Notes: generated by a model from the letters alone, not told the origin. Shown: positions 35,489 through 44,849, counted from the stretch's first letter. The stretch: 64,000 nt of DNA from Streptomyces sp. NRRL S-646 (GCF_000720765.1 NZ_JODC01000005.1:682001-746000), one strand, 5' to 3'. Program-made: numbers and translations.

Positions 35489-36931
35489 ATGTCGCTCACC
35501 CGCAGGGACTTCGCCAGAAAATCCGCGATCACCGGTGCCGGTGTCGCGCTGGCGGGCAGCGTCGGGGCCCTCGCCACCGCCCCGAACGCCCTTGCGTCCA
35601 CGGACACCGAGGAAGCGGGCGAGGAGTCGGCCGGCGCCCACGGCGGCGTCGGCTACGGACCGCTGATCCCCGACCCTGACGGCATCCTCGCCCTCCCCGC
35701 CGGCTTCAAGTACCGGATCATCACCTACAGCGGCAGGACCAAGCTGGAGTCGGGCGAGTTCACCCCCTCCAACCACGACGGCACCTCCACCTTCGACGGC
35801 CCCCGCGGCGCCACGCTCCTCGTCAACAACCACGAGCTGAAGGGCCCGCGCGCCAACTGGCCGCACCCCGTCCCGCTCACCGAGGGCCTCGTCTACGACC
35901 CCGCCGCATCCGGCGGCTGCACGGTCGTCGAGGTGCGCCGCGACCACGTCGCCGAGTGGGTCGGCATCGCCGGCACCTCCACCAACTGCGCGGGCGGCAA
36001 CACCCCTTGGGGCACCTGGCTCACCTGCGAGGAGACCGAGGACAAGGCCGGCCAGAACGGCATGACCAAGGACCACGGCTACGTCTTCGAGGTCGACCCG
36101 TCCGACCGCCGCGCCAACCGCGACCCCAAGCCCATCAAGGCGCTGGGCCGTTACGCCCATGAGGCGGTCGTGGTCGACCCGAAGCGCGGCCACCTCTACC
36201 TCACCGAGGACGCGGCGACCCCCAACGGCCTCCTCTACCGCTGGACCCCGCCGGAGGGCTTCTGCCACGGCCGCGGCAAGCTCCGCACCCTCGCCGACGA
36301 CGCCGGCGTCCTCCAGGCCTTCAAGTGCTTCGACTCCGGCGGCAAGTTCGTCGACGACCTCTCCCGCGCCACGAAGATCGGCACCGTGTACGGCGTCGAC
36401 TGGGTGGACGTCCCCGACCGCGACGCGAGGACGACCTCCGTCCGCAAGCAGTTCACCACCGGCCAGGTCACCCGCGCCCGCAAGCTGGAGGGCATGTGGT
36501 GGGGCGACGGCGGCACCTACATCGTCTCCTCCTACGCCCGTGACGAGAGCCCCGTCCAGCACGACGGCGCCGTCTGGTTCTACGACCCCAAGCGCCGCAC
36601 CCTCACCCTGAAGGTCCTGCTCGGCGTCAACCCCGACCCCTCCGCAGACGGCAACTTCGACGGACCGGACAACATCACCGTCTCCCCGTACGGCGGCCTC
36701 GTCATCGCCGAGGACGGCGAGGGCCTGCAGCACCTGTTCGGCGCAACGGACAGCGGCCGCACCTACCCGATCGCCCGCAACGAACTGAACATCGGCACCG
36801 AAGAGGAGCCGGAATACAGCGAGTTCACCGGCGTCACCTTCTCGCCCGACGGCAGCACCCTGTTCGCCAACATTCAGGAGCCGGGGATCATGCTGGCGAT
36901 CACGGGGCCCTGGAAGCGGCAGAAGCGGTAA
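35489..36931 (+). CDS. Tat-secreted PhoX-like phosphatase (DUF839)
   Basis: 480 residues. Twin-arginine signal TRRDFARKSAITGAG (4-18) with hydrophobic core and a cleavage site near ALA (about 35). The mature domain is DUF839/PhoX-like: LLVNNHELKGPR, GGNTPWGTWLTCEETE, RYAHEAVVVDPKRGHLYLTED, MWWGDGGTYIVSSYAR, DNITVSPYGGLVIAEDGEG, SEFTGVTFSPDGSTLFANIQEPG. These match the Ca/Fe-binding phosphatase layout. Expected to release phosphate from organic esters outside the cell. ATG 35489 with AGGAGA upstream. Confidence 0.88.
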   Translation: MSLTRRDFARKSAITGAGVALAGSVGALATAPNALASTDTEEAGEESAGAHGGVGYGPLIPDPDGILALPAGFKYRIITYSGRTKLESGEFTPSNHDGTSTFDGPRGATLLVNNHELKGPRANWPHPVPLTEGLVYDPAASGGCTVVEVRRDHVAEWVGIAGTSTNCAGGNTPWGTWLTCEETEDKAGQNGMTKDHGYVFEVDPSDRRANRDPKPIKALGRYAHEAVVVDPKRGHLYLTEDAATPNGLLYRWTPPEGFCHGRGKLRTLADDAGVLQAFKCFDSGGKFVDDLSRATKIGTVYGVDWVDVPDRDARTTSVRKQFTTGQVTRARKLEGMWWGDGGTYIVSSYARDESPVQHDGAVWFYDPKRRTLTLKVLLGVNPDPSADGNFDGPDNITVSPYGGLVIAEDGEGLQHLFGATDSGRTYPIARNELNIGTEEEPEYSEFTGVTFSPDGSTLFANIQEPGIMLAITGPWKRQKR

Positions 36932-36948
36932 CCGCCGGCTCTGACCGA

Positions 36949-37016
36949 GCCCGTCGCCCCTCCCGATTGAGTCTCCGGCCGGGCCACCGGCTCCCACCCG
37001 GACAGGGGCGACGGGC
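36949..37016. terminator. Bidirectional terminator between convergent genes
   Basis: Perfect 13-bp arms GCCCGTCGCCCCT (36949-36961) and AGGGGCGACGGGC (37004-37016) with a 42-base loop that itself holds a CCGG-rich hairpin. It separates the PhoX-like gene from the convergent HEPN-like gene. Confidence 0.75.
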
Positions 37017-37022
37017 GAACCC

Positions 37023-38519
37023 TCACAGCCTGCTGGCGGGCGGGAAGAGCCGGTGCTCGGCCGCGATCCTCACCAGGGGTATCTCGCGCCCGAGGAAGAG
37101 CTCGTCCGTGTACGGGCTGTACCGGTCGCCGGACTCCTTGCTGTGGGTGATGGCGCACCGCACCCGGTAGATGCGATCGGCCGCGTGGACCCTGAGCGCG
37201 GCCTCGTCGGCCTGCCCGAAGTCGAGCCGGGACACTTGGGTGAAGGGGACGGTCCCATTGGCGAAGTAGTCGGCCGCGCCGCTGAGGTACCGATCGAGAT
37301 CGGCGGCGAGGGCGCGGACGTCGAGATACCTGTGCAGCACCGCGTGCAGGGCCTTCGCCTCGCTCCAGTCGACGGTGTTCGTCCCGACCCCGAGGAGCGT
37401 CGCCGCGGGCTTGGCGGCTTTCCTGATGTGGCCCGCGGGCCGTTCCAGGACACCGCCCACGCCTGCAACTCGGTCGCGCAGCGCCTGGAACCATTCCTCC
37501 TCCATGCTGTACTCCAGCACGTGGTAGTAGCCCATGAAGGCGGCGAAGGGGTCGCTCGCGGAGATCGCCCGCAGATACCGCTGGGACAGCTCCTCGTCCA
37601 TCTCGTGCGTGTCGCCGAGAAGCCGGTCGCCGATGTGTCCCGTGGGTGTTCCCCGGCCGATGGCGTCGGTGAACTCCGCCGCACGCAGCGACAATTGACG
37701 GACCAGCCTAGGCTGGGTGGACCCTTCGAGGCGGTCGACGTCCAGGACCGGAGCCAGGGCGATGTCGCTTTCGTAGGCCAGCCGCACCCGGAAGGCCGTC
37801 GCCGCCCGCTCCAGCTCGTCCAGGTCCATCCCCTGGGGCCCGTCGAGCCGCAGGGCCAGCAGCCGCGGCTCGGCGGCCACCTGCAGCACGCGCTGCGCCG
37901 AGATCCGCGCGGCACTGCCCTCGGCGATCCCCCTGCGCTTCTCCTGCTCGACGAGGTGGCCGAAGAGGGCCTGCCGGTCGAGTACTCTCAGCCGCTCGAT
38001 GCCGGAGCGTCGCAGCGCCAGGCGCAGCAGCAGGGCTGGTGAGGGCGACCCGACGGTGGCCGTGAGCGGTCCTCGCTCCGTGGGCATGCTGTGGTGCGTG
38101 GCCGTAACGCCCGCGGTGAGCGGGACGGAGTCCTCGGTCTCGTCACGGACCAGCATCTCGAGGCTTGAGGGCCCGACGATCTGTGTGTCGGGACGCCGCC
38201 GGGAGCCGACCAGCGTCTCGGCCAGATCCGTGACCGCGTCGAAGACCGCCTCCACCTCCCATCTGGCGCGGGGCCGGTCGTCGAACCCGAGGTACTTCTC
38301 CCTCAGCGGCTGATCGATCTCGGGGATGCCCGTAGCGCCGCGTTCGATGTCCGCGCTGACGGTGAGGACGACACGCTGGCCGTCCTCGTTTCTGGGGTCG
38401 TGATCGGTGACGAGGTCGCCCAGCACGCGGAAGACGGCATCGACGACCTCCTCCACGTCCGTCAGTTCGATCGGCTCCCCGTAGTCGCCCCGTTCGGTCT
38501 CCCGCGTCCGTTCGTCCAT
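37023..38519 (-). CDS. Uncharacterised protein with C-terminal HEPN-like domain
   Basis: 498 residues, cytoplasmic, no membrane segment. The first 300 residues match nothing I know. The C-terminal part has the pattern of HEPN-type proteins: FAAFMGYYHVLEYSMEEEW, then near the end DRIYRVRCAITHSKES, where Arg454 and His459 form an R-x4-H motif. In HEPN ribonucleases this motif is catalytic, although the residue after Arg is usually Asn, Asp or His and here is Cys. Possible roles include RNase or phage-defence effector. It stands alone between the PhoX-like gene and a GntR gene. Confidence 0.6.
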   Translation of the reverse strand: MDERTRETERGDYGEPIELTDVEEVVDAVFRVLGDLVTDHDPRNEDGQRVVLTVSADIERGATGIPEIDQPLREKYLGFDDRPRARWEVEAVFDAVTDLAETLVGSRRRPDTQIVGPSSLEMLVRDETEDSVPLTAGVTATHHSMPTERGPLTATVGSPSPALLLRLALRRSGIERLRVLDRQALFGHLVEQEKRRGIAEGSAARISAQRVLQVAAEPRLLALRLDGPQGMDLDELERAATAFRVRLAYESDIALAPVLDVDRLEGSTQPRLVRQLSLRAAEFTDAIGRGTPTGHIGDRLLGDTHEMDEELSQRYLRAISASDPFAAFMGYYHVLEYSMEEEWFQALRDRVAGVGGVLERPAGHIRKAAKPAATLLGVGTNTVDWSEAKALHAVLHRYLDVRALAADLDRYLSGAADYFANGTVPFTQVSRLDFGQADEAALRVHAADRIYRVRCAITHSKESGDRYSPYTDELFLGREIPLVRIAAEHRLFPPASRL

Positions 38520-38619
38520 GCGTCCCCCTCGTCGACAGACAGCCGATCAGGATAGCGAGCAAGCGCTGAGCGTACGGAAGCATTGCGGACAGGGAGACTG
38601 ACATCTAACATTTCAGGTC

Positions 38620-39267
38620 GTGGAGGCCATACGACCCGTCCAGCGCACCCTCCTCAGGGACCGCGCCTACGCATCCATCCGGGACGCCATCGTGGCCGGG
38701 GAGCTCGAACCCGGCGCCGTGGTGCGGGACGCCGAGCTCGCCGAGCGGCTCGGGTTGTCCCGGGCACCGGTGCGGCAGGCCTTCTCCCGGCTGGTCGACG
38801 AGGGGCTGCTGGAGAGTAAGCCGCAGAGCTACACGCGGGTCACCCCGCTCGTCACGGCAGAGGTGCGGGACGCCGCCGCCGTGGTCGGCGCCATGCACGA
38901 GCTGGCCACGCGGGTCGCCGTGCCCCGGCTGTTCGCCGCGGACGTCCAGGCGATGCGCGCGGCCAACGAGCGGTTCGCCGCGGCCGTCGGTTCGGGCGAC
39001 GTCGACGGTGCCCTGCGCGCCGACGACGAACTCCACGACGTGCTGGTCCGGGTCGCCGGGAACCAGGCGGCCGCCGCCACCATCGCCCGCTACACCCCCC
39101 TCATCCGCCGACTGGAGCGCCGCCGCTTCGGGGAGAGCACCTGCCGATCGGCCGGCCTGCACGAGCAGCTGATCGACGCCTGCGCGCACGGCCACGTGGC
39201 GGAGGCGGTCCGCGTCACCGCGGAGATCTGGCGCACCCTCGCCGACGACCTCGCCGACGGCGACTGA
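38620..39267 (+). CDS. GntR-family (FCD/FadR type) regulator
   Basis: 215 residues: winged helix at about 10-75 ([51 protein letters not shown]), then an all-helical FCD ligand domain. GTG 38620 has no obvious ribosome-binding site and an AT-rich TCTAACAT lies 19 bases before it, so a leaderless message is possible. It precedes the ACC deaminase gene by 20 bases and probably controls it. Confidence 0.88.
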   Translation: MEAIRPVQRTLLRDRAYASIRDAIVAGELEPGAVVRDAELAERLGLSRAPVRQAFSRLVDEGLLESKPQSYTRVTPLVTAEVRDAAAVVGAMHELATRVAVPRLFAADVQAMRAANERFAAAVGSGDVDGALRADDELHDVLVRVAGNQAAAATIARYTPLIRRLERRRFGESTCRSAGLHEQLIDACAHGHVAEAVRVTAEIWRTLADDLADGD

Positions 39268-39287
39268 TCCCGACCCCGGGAGGACCC

Positions 39288-40304
39288 ATGTCCCTTTCCT
39301 CGTACGAGCGTTACCCGCTCCTCTTCGGCCCTTCGCCGGTACACCCGCTGGAGCGCCTGACCGCCCATCTGGGCGGTGCCTCCCTGTGGGCCAAGCGCGA
39401 GGACTGCAACTCCGGTGTCGCCTACGGCGGCAACAAGACCCGCAAGCTGGAGTACCTGGTCGCCGACGCGCTCGCCCAGGGCTGCGACACCCTCGTGTCC
39501 ATCGGCGGAGTCCAGTCCAACCACACCCGCCAGGTCGCCGCCTGCGCCGCCCGCGCCGGGCTCAAGTGCGTGCTGATCCAGGAGAGCTGGGTGGAGTGGC
39601 CGGACTCCGTGTACGACAAGGTCGGCAACATCCTGATCAGCCGGCTCGCGGGAGCGGACGTACGGCTGGTGCGGGCCGACTTCGGCATCGGGTTCAAGGA
39701 GAGCTGGGAGCAGGCGCTCAGGGAGGTCGAGGAGTCGGGCGGAAAGCCGTACGCCATTCCGGCCGGGGCGTCCGACCACCCGCTCGGCGGCCTCGGCTTC
39801 GCCGGATGGGCGTACGAAGTCGCAGAGCAGGAGCGGGAGTTGGGGGTCTTCTTCGACACGGTGGTCGTGTGTTCCGTCACCGGCTCGACGCAGGCCGGCA
39901 TGATCGCCGGGTTCGCCGCCCTGGAGGAGGCGGGCGGACGGCCGCGCCGCGTGCTCGGCATCGACGCCTCGGCCAAGCCCGCCGCCACCCGGGAGCAGAT
40001 CGCCAGGATTGCCCGCAACACCGCTCAACTCATCGGGCTCAAGCGCGAGTTGACCGAAGCGGACGTCGAGCTGGACGAGCGGTACCACGCGGGGATCTAC
40101 GGCATCCCCGACGAGACCACCCTGGCCGCGATGCGCCTCGCGGCCCGTACCGAGGGGATGGTCACCGACCCCGTGTACGAGGGGAAGTCGATGGCCGGGA
40201 TGGTGGACCTGGTCGAGCGCGGGGAGATCGGCCGGGAGTCGACGGTGCTGTATGCCCATCTGGGCGGGCAGCCTGCTCTCAATGCGTACAGCGCGCTGTT
40301 CTAG
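39288..40304 (+). CDS. acdS: 1-Aminocyclopropane-1-carboxylate deaminase
   Basis: PLP enzyme converting ACC, the plant ethylene precursor, to ammonia and 2-oxobutyrate. 338 residues, the AcdS length. PLP lysine in [18 protein letters not shown]; nucleophile region [18 protein letters not shown]; tyrosines expected for true deaminases in [10 protein letters not shown] and [13 protein letters not shown]. These favour AcdS over the related D-cysteine desulfhydrase. Good AGGA upstream. It would suit a plant-associated life. Its stop overlaps the convergent MFS gene by 4 bases. Confidence 0.9.
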   Translation: MSLSSYERYPLLFGPSPVHPLERLTAHLGGASLWAKREDCNSGVAYGGNKTRKLEYLVADALAQGCDTLVSIGGVQSNHTRQVAACAARAGLKCVLIQESWVEWPDSVYDKVGNILISRLAGADVRLVRADFGIGFKESWEQALREVEESGGKPYAIPAGASDHPLGGLGFAGWAYEVAEQERELGVFFDTVVVCSVTGSTQAGMIAGFAALEEAGGRPRRVLGIDASAKPAATREQIARIARNTAQLIGLKRELTEADVELDERYHAGIYGIPDETTLAAMRLAARTEGMVTDPVYEGKSMAGMVDLVERGEIGRESTVLYAHLGGQPALNAYSALF

Positions 40305-41749
40305 GCAGCTTCAGGCCGGGTGGCTCCCCGCTTCTGTCCGTTGATCACGAACGCCGACACCAGCAGGGCGGTGAGCGCGATCAGCGCGCCGACGCCGAAC
40401 GCGCGCGCCGCCCCCTCGGTGAGGATCTCGGCCGGGGTGCCGGAGGCGTGCCGGGTCGCCGTGCCGAACACTGTGACCAGGACGGACAGTCCGAGGGTGC
40501 CGCCCAGCCACTGCAGGGTCTGCAGGAGCCCGGAGGCGGCGCCCGCCTCGCGAGGTTCGATACGGGCGAGGATCGTCGCGTTGAGCGGCATGAAGCTCAG
40601 GCCGACGCCGATGCCCATCAGCAGTAGTGGGCCGAGCAGACCGGTCGGGTAGCCTTCGCCGGGTTCGAGCCGCCACAGCCAGGCGGCCGCGGCCACGAGC
40701 AGGCCCATGCCGGTGAGCAGGACCGGCTTGACGCCGAACCGGGCCAGCAGCCGCGGCACGAAGCGGACGGTGGTGAACATCGCCAGGGTCATCGGCAGGA
40801 AGGCGAATCCTGCGCGCAACGGGCTGTATTCCAGGACCTGTTGGCTGATCAGGGTGAGGAAGTAGAACGCGCCGAACATCCCGGCCGGCAGCAACAGCAC
40901 GCCTGCGTAGCCGCCCGCACGGTTGCGGTCCGAGAAGAGCCGCAGCGGCATGATCGGCTGGACGGCGCGGGACTCGACGATCGTGAAGGCGGCGAGCAGG
41001 GCGGCGGCCGTACTGAAGCCGAGCAGCGCCTGGGTGTCGCTCCAGCCCGCCTCGGAGACCCGAATGAAGGCGTACACGAGTGAGGTCATGCCCGCGGTGC
41101 CGGTCAGTGCGCCGGCCGCGTCGAACCGGCCTGCGTGGCGCGGGGTTTCGCTGACGAAGCGGGGCAGGGCGAGGGCCACTCCGAGCCCTATCGGGACGTT
41201 GATCAGCAGGGCCCAGCGCCAGGACGCCCAGGAGGTGAGCATGCCGCCCAGGACCAGGCCGATGGAGGCGCCGATGCCCGCCATGGAGGAGTAGATGCCG
41301 AGGGCGTGGTGCCGGCGCGGGCCCTCCGGGAAGTTGGTGGTGATCAGGGCGAGGGTGCTGGGGGCGGTGAGCGCGGCGCCCGCGCCCTGCAGCGCGCGGG
41401 CCGCGAGCAGCCAGGCGCTGTCGGTGGCGAGCCCGCCGAGCAGGGAGGAGCCGGCGAAGAACAGGACGCCGGTGGCGAGCGTGCGGCGGCGGCCGACGAT
41501 GTCCCCGACGCGGCCGCCGAGCAGCAGCAGGCCGCCGAAGGCGAGCGTGTAGGCATTGAGGACCCAGGACAGGCCGGTGCGGCTGTAGTCGAGGTCCTGC
41601 TGGATGTCGGGCAGGGCGACGTTGACGACGGTGGAATCGACGCCGACCATCAGGTAGGCGGTGACGATGACGAAGAGGACGGTGCGGAGCCTGGCGGGGT
41701 GCTGTGGTGAGGCGAGCGGGGTTTCGGTGGTGCTGGACGGGCCGGCCAT
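40301..41749 (-). CDS. DHA2-family (14-TM) MFS drug efflux protein
   Basis: 482 residues, about fourteen membrane segments. The DHA2 N-terminal signature is [17 protein letters not shown]; motif A is [14 protein letters not shown] and motif C is [24 protein letters not shown]. It exports drugs by proton antiport. Divergent from a TetR gene, with a large inverted repeat in the 162-base gap between them. Confidence 0.92.
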   Translation of the reverse strand: MAGPSSTTETPLASPQHPARLRTVLFVIVTAYLMVGVDSTVVNVALPDIQQDLDYSRTGLSWVLNAYTLAFGGLLLLGGRVGDIVGRRRTLATGVLFFAGSSLLGGLATDSAWLLAARALQGAGAALTAPSTLALITTNFPEGPRRHHALGIYSSMAGIGASIGLVLGGMLTSWASWRWALLINVPIGLGVALALPRFVSETPRHAGRFDAAGALTGTAGMTSLVYAFIRVSEAGWSDTQALLGFSTAAALLAAFTIVESRAVQPIMPLRLFSDRNRAGGYAGVLLLPAGMFGAFYFLTLISQQVLEYSPLRAGFAFLPMTLAMFTTVRFVPRLLARFGVKPVLLTGMGLLVAAAAWLWRLEPGEGYPTGLLGPLLLMGIGVGLSFMPLNATILARIEPREAGAASGLLQTLQWLGGTLGLSVLVTVFGTATRHASGTPAEILTEGAARAFGVGALIALTALLVSAFVINGQKRGATRPEAA

Positions 41750-41842
41750 GGAGTTCTCCCGTTCGATGTCCCCCGGGTGGGATGTGCGCGGGCAGCACTG
41801 AGCAACGGAATGTGGGCAGGCAAGGGTGGCCCGCAGAGATAA

Positions 41843-41893
41843 CCGGGGACTGTCTCCGTTTAACTCTCGCTAAAATACGGAGAGAGTCCCCGG
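41843..41893. promoter_or_regulatory. Large inverted repeat, TetR operator between pump and regulator
   Basis: 17-bp arms CCGGGGACTGTCTCCGT (41843-41859) and ACGGAGAGAGTCCCCGG (41877-41893), one mismatch, 17-base spacer TTAACTCTCGCTAAAAT. Each arm is itself nearly palindromic (CGGGGAC-T-GTCTCCG), so it may hold two TetR dimer sites 34 bp apart. The A/T-rich spacer probably contains promoter elements. Confidence 0.75.
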
Positions 41894-41911
41894 TTCGCAA
41901 GGAGTATCTGA

Positions 41912-42490
41912 ATGGCGCAGGTCAAGCCCATGCGAGCGGACGCTCGTCGCAACTACGAACAGCTGCTGAAGGTCGCGGCGGAAGCCTTCGCCGAGCATGG
42001 GGAGAACGCGTCGCTCGACGACATCGCCAAGCGGGCGGGGGTTGGGTCGGGCACGCTGTACCGGCATTTCCCGACGCGTCAGGCGCTGCTCGAGGCGGTG
42101 TACGTCGATGCCATCGAGGCGATCGCGGCACGCGCCGACGACTTCGCGCGGGAACTGCCGCCGGGCGAGGCGCTGGTGGAGTGGCTGAACGAACTCAGCG
42201 CCGGGATGATCCAGGTCAGGGGGCTCAAGTCCCTGCTCGGCTCGGCCGTCACGGACGGCAGCAATGCCGTGGTCACGGCCTGCGGCAACTCGGTGAAGGG
42301 GGCGGCGGAACGGCTGGTCGGGGCGGCGAAGCGGGAGGGGGCCCTGCGTGAGGACGTCGAGCCGATCGAGATCCTGCGGCTGGCGCACGGTGTGGCCACG
42401 GCGTCCGAGCTGGCGAACGGCGAGGGCACACACATCCGCCGCTACCTGTCGCTGCTGACGGACGGTCTGCGTCCCGCACCCGGGGCGTGA
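41912..42490 (+). CDS. TetR-family regulator of the DHA2 pump
   Basis: 192 residues. Helix-turn-helix at about 15-55 (ADARRNYEQLLKVAAEAFAEHGEN, VGSGTLYRHFPTRQALLEAVY). ATG 41912 with AAGGAG 9 bases upstream. Divergent from the DHA2 pump and next to the large inverted repeat. A terminator lies right after the stop. Confidence 0.9.
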   Translation: MAQVKPMRADARRNYEQLLKVAAEAFAEHGENASLDDIAKRAGVGSGTLYRHFPTRQALLEAVYVDAIEAIAARADDFARELPPGEALVEWLNELSAGMIQVRGLKSLLGSAVTDGSNAVVTACGNSVKGAAERLVGAAKREGALREDVEPIEILRLAHGVATASELANGEGTHIRRYLSLLTDGLRPAPGA

Positions 42491-42495
42491 ACGCC

Positions 42496-42520
42496 GGGCG
42501 CCCCCTGGCCGGGGGCGCCC
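42496..42520. terminator. Terminator between convergent TetR and TerD genes
   Basis: Perfect 10-bp stem GGGCGCCCCC (42496-42505) and GGGGGCGCCC (42511-42520), 5-base loop. Confidence 0.8.
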
Positions 42521-42539
42521 ATGGTCGTCGTACGGCGAA

Positions 42540-43766
42540 CTACAGCGCTTGCGCTGCCGGCTTCACCATGTTCCGTACCGTGCGGGCCTTCACGAACTCG
42601 CCCATTGCTGTCATCTCCCACTCGCCGGAGAACTGGCGGATCAGCTTCGCCATCATCACGCCCGTCTGGGGTTCGGCGTTGGTCAGGTCGAAGCGGACGA
42701 GTTCCTCGCCGGTGGCCGCGTCCAGAAGGCGGCAGTAGGCCTTGGCGACCTCGGTGAACTTCTGGCCGGAGAAGGAGTTGACCGTGAAGACCAGGCCGGT
42801 GGCGTCCTGCGGGATGCGGCCGAGGTCGACCACGATGACCTCGTCGTCGCCTCCGCCCTCGCCCGTGAGGTTGTCACCGGAGTGCTTGATCGCGCCGCCC
42901 AGGATGGACAGCTTGCCGAAGTAGCAGCTGTCGATGTGGTTGCGCTGCGGGCCGTACGCGATGACCGACGCGTCCAGGTCGATGTCCTTGCCGCCGTAGG
43001 CGGGCTCCCAGCCGAGACCCATCTTGACCTGGGAGAGCAGCGGGCGGCCGCCCTTGACGAGGGAGACGGTCTGGTTCTTCTGGAGGCTGACCCGGCCCTT
43101 GTCGAGGTTGATCTTTCCGGTGCCCGGCGCGGGCGGGCCCGCCGCGGGGGCGGGCGTGGCCGGGGGAGGCGGCGGGGTGGTGGACAGGGACGGGGCCGGC
43201 GGGGCCACCGGGGGCTGCATCGTGGGCGTCGGCGGAGCGACCGGCTGGGAAGGGGCGGCGGCCGGCTCCTCCACCGTGACGCCGAAGTCGGTGGCGATGC
43301 CCGCCAGGCCGTTGGCGTAGCCCTGGCCGACCGCGCGGGCCTTCCACTGGCCGTTGCGCAGATAGATCTCGACGACCACCAGTGCCGTCTCGGTGCCGAG
43401 CTGCGGAGGTGTGAACGTGGCCAGGACGGAGTTGTCGTCCGCGCCTCGGATCGTGGCCGTCGGTTCGATGCCCTGGAAGGTCTGGCCCTGGGCGTCCGGG
43501 CTGGCGGTGACCACGATCTTCTCGATGCCCGGCGGGACGGCGGCGGTGTCGACGACGATCGCGTCGGGCGCCGTGCCCCCGCCCGACCGGTATGTCACGC
43601 CCGGGCCGACCGGCTGGTTGTAGAAGATGAAGTCGTCGTCGGAGCGCACCTTGCCGTCGCCGGTGAGCAGCAGGCCCGATACGTCGAGCCGCACCGGGGC
43701 GGCGACGTCCACCGTCACGCGGGCGGTGGAGAGAGGGATGTTCGAGCCGGGGGTCATAGCTGTCAT
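42540..43766 (-). CDS. Double TerD-domain stress protein
   Basis: 408 residues with two TerD-type domains: about 1-165 (SDDDFIFYNQPVGPGV, IEKIVVTASPDAQGQTF, VVEIYLRNGQWKARAVGQGYANGL) and about 219-404 (KGRVSLQKNQTVSLVKGG, DIDLDASVIAYG, GGGDDEVIVVDLGRIP, FTVNSFSGQKFTEV). They are joined by a Pro/Ala linker of about 50 residues. DDD and GDDE-type clusters are the calcium-binding residues of the family. Tellurite or general stress roles are known for TerD proteins. ATG 43766 or 43757 could start it. Confidence 0.88.
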   Translation of the reverse strand: MTAMTPGSNIPLSTARVTVDVAAPVRLDVSGLLLTGDGKVRSDDDFIFYNQPVGPGVTYRSGGGTAPDAIVVDTAAVPPGIEKIVVTASPDAQGQTFQGIEPTATIRGADDNSVLATFTPPQLGTETALVVVEIYLRNGQWKARAVGQGYANGLAGIATDFGVTVEEPAAAPSQPVAPPTPTMQPPVAPPAPSLSTTPPPPPATPAPAAGPPAPGTGKINLDKGRVSLQKNQTVSLVKGGRPLLSQVKMGLGWEPAYGGKDIDLDASVIAYGPQRNHIDSCYFGKLSILGGAIKHSGDNLTGEGGGDDEVIVVDLGRIPQDATGLVFTVNSFSGQKFTEVAKAYCRLLDAATGEELVRFDLTNAEPQTGVMMAKLIRQFSGEWEMTAMGEFVKARTVRNMVKPAAQAL

Positions 43767-43790
43767 GCCGGGTGAACGAGCGGGGGCGCT

Positions 43791-44849
43791 TTACCGTTCC
43801 CTTACCCTCCGCCCAATTGGCCGACCTTTTGTCTCGCCCCCGCCGCCCCTTCCCATTCCCGTCCCTGGGGGCTGCGCCCCCAGACCCCGCTTTTCGGCCT
43901 GAACGGCCTCGTCCTCAAACGCCGGACGGGCTGGAATCCGGTCGCTGATGAAGATCTCGGGATCCAGGACCCCGTTCGCGAACAGCTCCGCCGCTCGTTC
44001 GAAGCTGTGGAGGACGGCCATGGAGCCGGTGATTGTCAGCTCGTGGTTGTAGATCCGATACGGATCGATCGTCACCCGCGTCGCATAGTCCGCCACCCCG
44101 AACTGCAGGAACGTCCCCGCCTTCGCCACCCGCCCCAGCCCGTCCTGGATCGCGGCCGCGTTGCCGGTGGCGTCGACCACGACGTCCCACCCCTGCGGCC
44201 GCTCCAGCTCGTCCGCGTTCGAAGCCGACCCCGAAACCCCCAGCCGCACCGCCGTCTCCAGCCGCGCCGGGTTCAGGTCCACCACGTCCACGCTCGCCGC
44301 CCCGGTGCGCTTGGCGAGCTCCAGCATCATCAGGCCCATCGTCCCCGAGCCGTAGATCAGGACGTGTGCGCCCAGGCGTGACTGCAGTACGTCGTAGCCG
44401 CGGACGGCACAGGAAAGAGGCTCCACCAGGGCCGCGTCCTCGGTGCGCACGTGCTCGGGCAGTTTCACGCAGTTCGCCACCGGCGCCACCGCGAACTGCG
44501 CCGCGCCTCCGGCCGTCGTGACGCCGATCGCCGCCCAGCGTTCGCAGAGGTTGTTGTGGCCGGTACGGCAGTAGCGGCACTCGTAGCAGTAGAGGGACGG
44601 GTCGACCGCCACCCGGTCGCCGACCGCGACCTCCGTGACCTGGGTGCCCACCCCGACGACCCGGCCCGCGAACTCGTGGCCGGGCACGATCGGCAGCTTG
44701 GGTGCGAATTCGCCCTGGAGGATGTGCAGGTCCGTGCCGCACAGGCCGCAGGCGGCGACCTCGACGACGACCTCGCGCGGCCCTGGCGTCGGGTCGGGGA
44801 CCTCGGTGACGACGGCGCGGCCCACGGACTCGATGACGGCGGCCTTCAT
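43791..44849 (-). CDS. Zinc-dependent medium-chain dehydrogenase with repeat-encoded C-terminus
   Basis: 352 residues. Zn-ADH of the sorbitol/threonine dehydrogenase type: catalytic zinc motif CGLCGTDLHILQGE and GHEFAGRVVGVG, structural-zinc cysteines ECRYCRTGHNNLCERW, NAD site IYGSGTMGLMMLEL. Last gene of the DeoR-linked importer operon (ATGA overlap), so it may oxidise the imported polyol or sugar. After DPEIFISDRIP the sequence leaves the family pattern; the last 45 or so residues are encoded by repeat B (43848-43935) and beyond, so the normal C-terminal segment of about 25 residues is lost. It may be inactive. Confidence 0.82.
   Translation of the reverse strand: MKAAVIESVGRAVVTEVPDPTPGPREVVVEVAACGLCGTDLHILQGEFAPKLPIVPGHEFAGRVVGVGTQVTEVAVGDRVAVDPSLYCYECRYCRTGHNNLCERWAAIGVTTAGGAAQFAVAPVANCVKLPEHVRTEDAALVEPLSCAVRGYDVLQSRLGAHVLIYGSGTMGLMMLELAKRTGAASVDVVDLNPARLETAVRLGVSGSASNADELERPQGWDVVVDATGNAAAIQDGLGRVAKAGTFLQFGVADYATRVTIDPYRIYNHELTITGSMAVLHSFERAAELFANGVLDPEIFISDRIPARPAFEDEAVQAEKRGLGAQPPGTGMGRGGGGETKGRPIGRRVRER
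43848..43935 (+). repeat. Dispersed repeat family B, copy 2
   Basis: Same elements as the copy at 22437-22557: CCCATTCCCGTCCCTGGGGG, hairpin CTGGGGGC/GCCCCCAG, GGCCTGAACGGCCTCGTCC and AAACGCCGGACGGGCTGG, in the same plus orientation. Here it lies inside the 3' end of the minus-strand dehydrogenase gene. The shared GGCCTGAAC to GGGCTGG block is identical between copies. Confidence 0.88.

Noticed and set aside
39288..40304. D-cysteine desulfhydrase instead of ACC deaminase
   Set aside because: The tyrosines in IYGIPDE and PVYEGKSM and the 338-aa length fit AcdS better, though only an assay can settle it.
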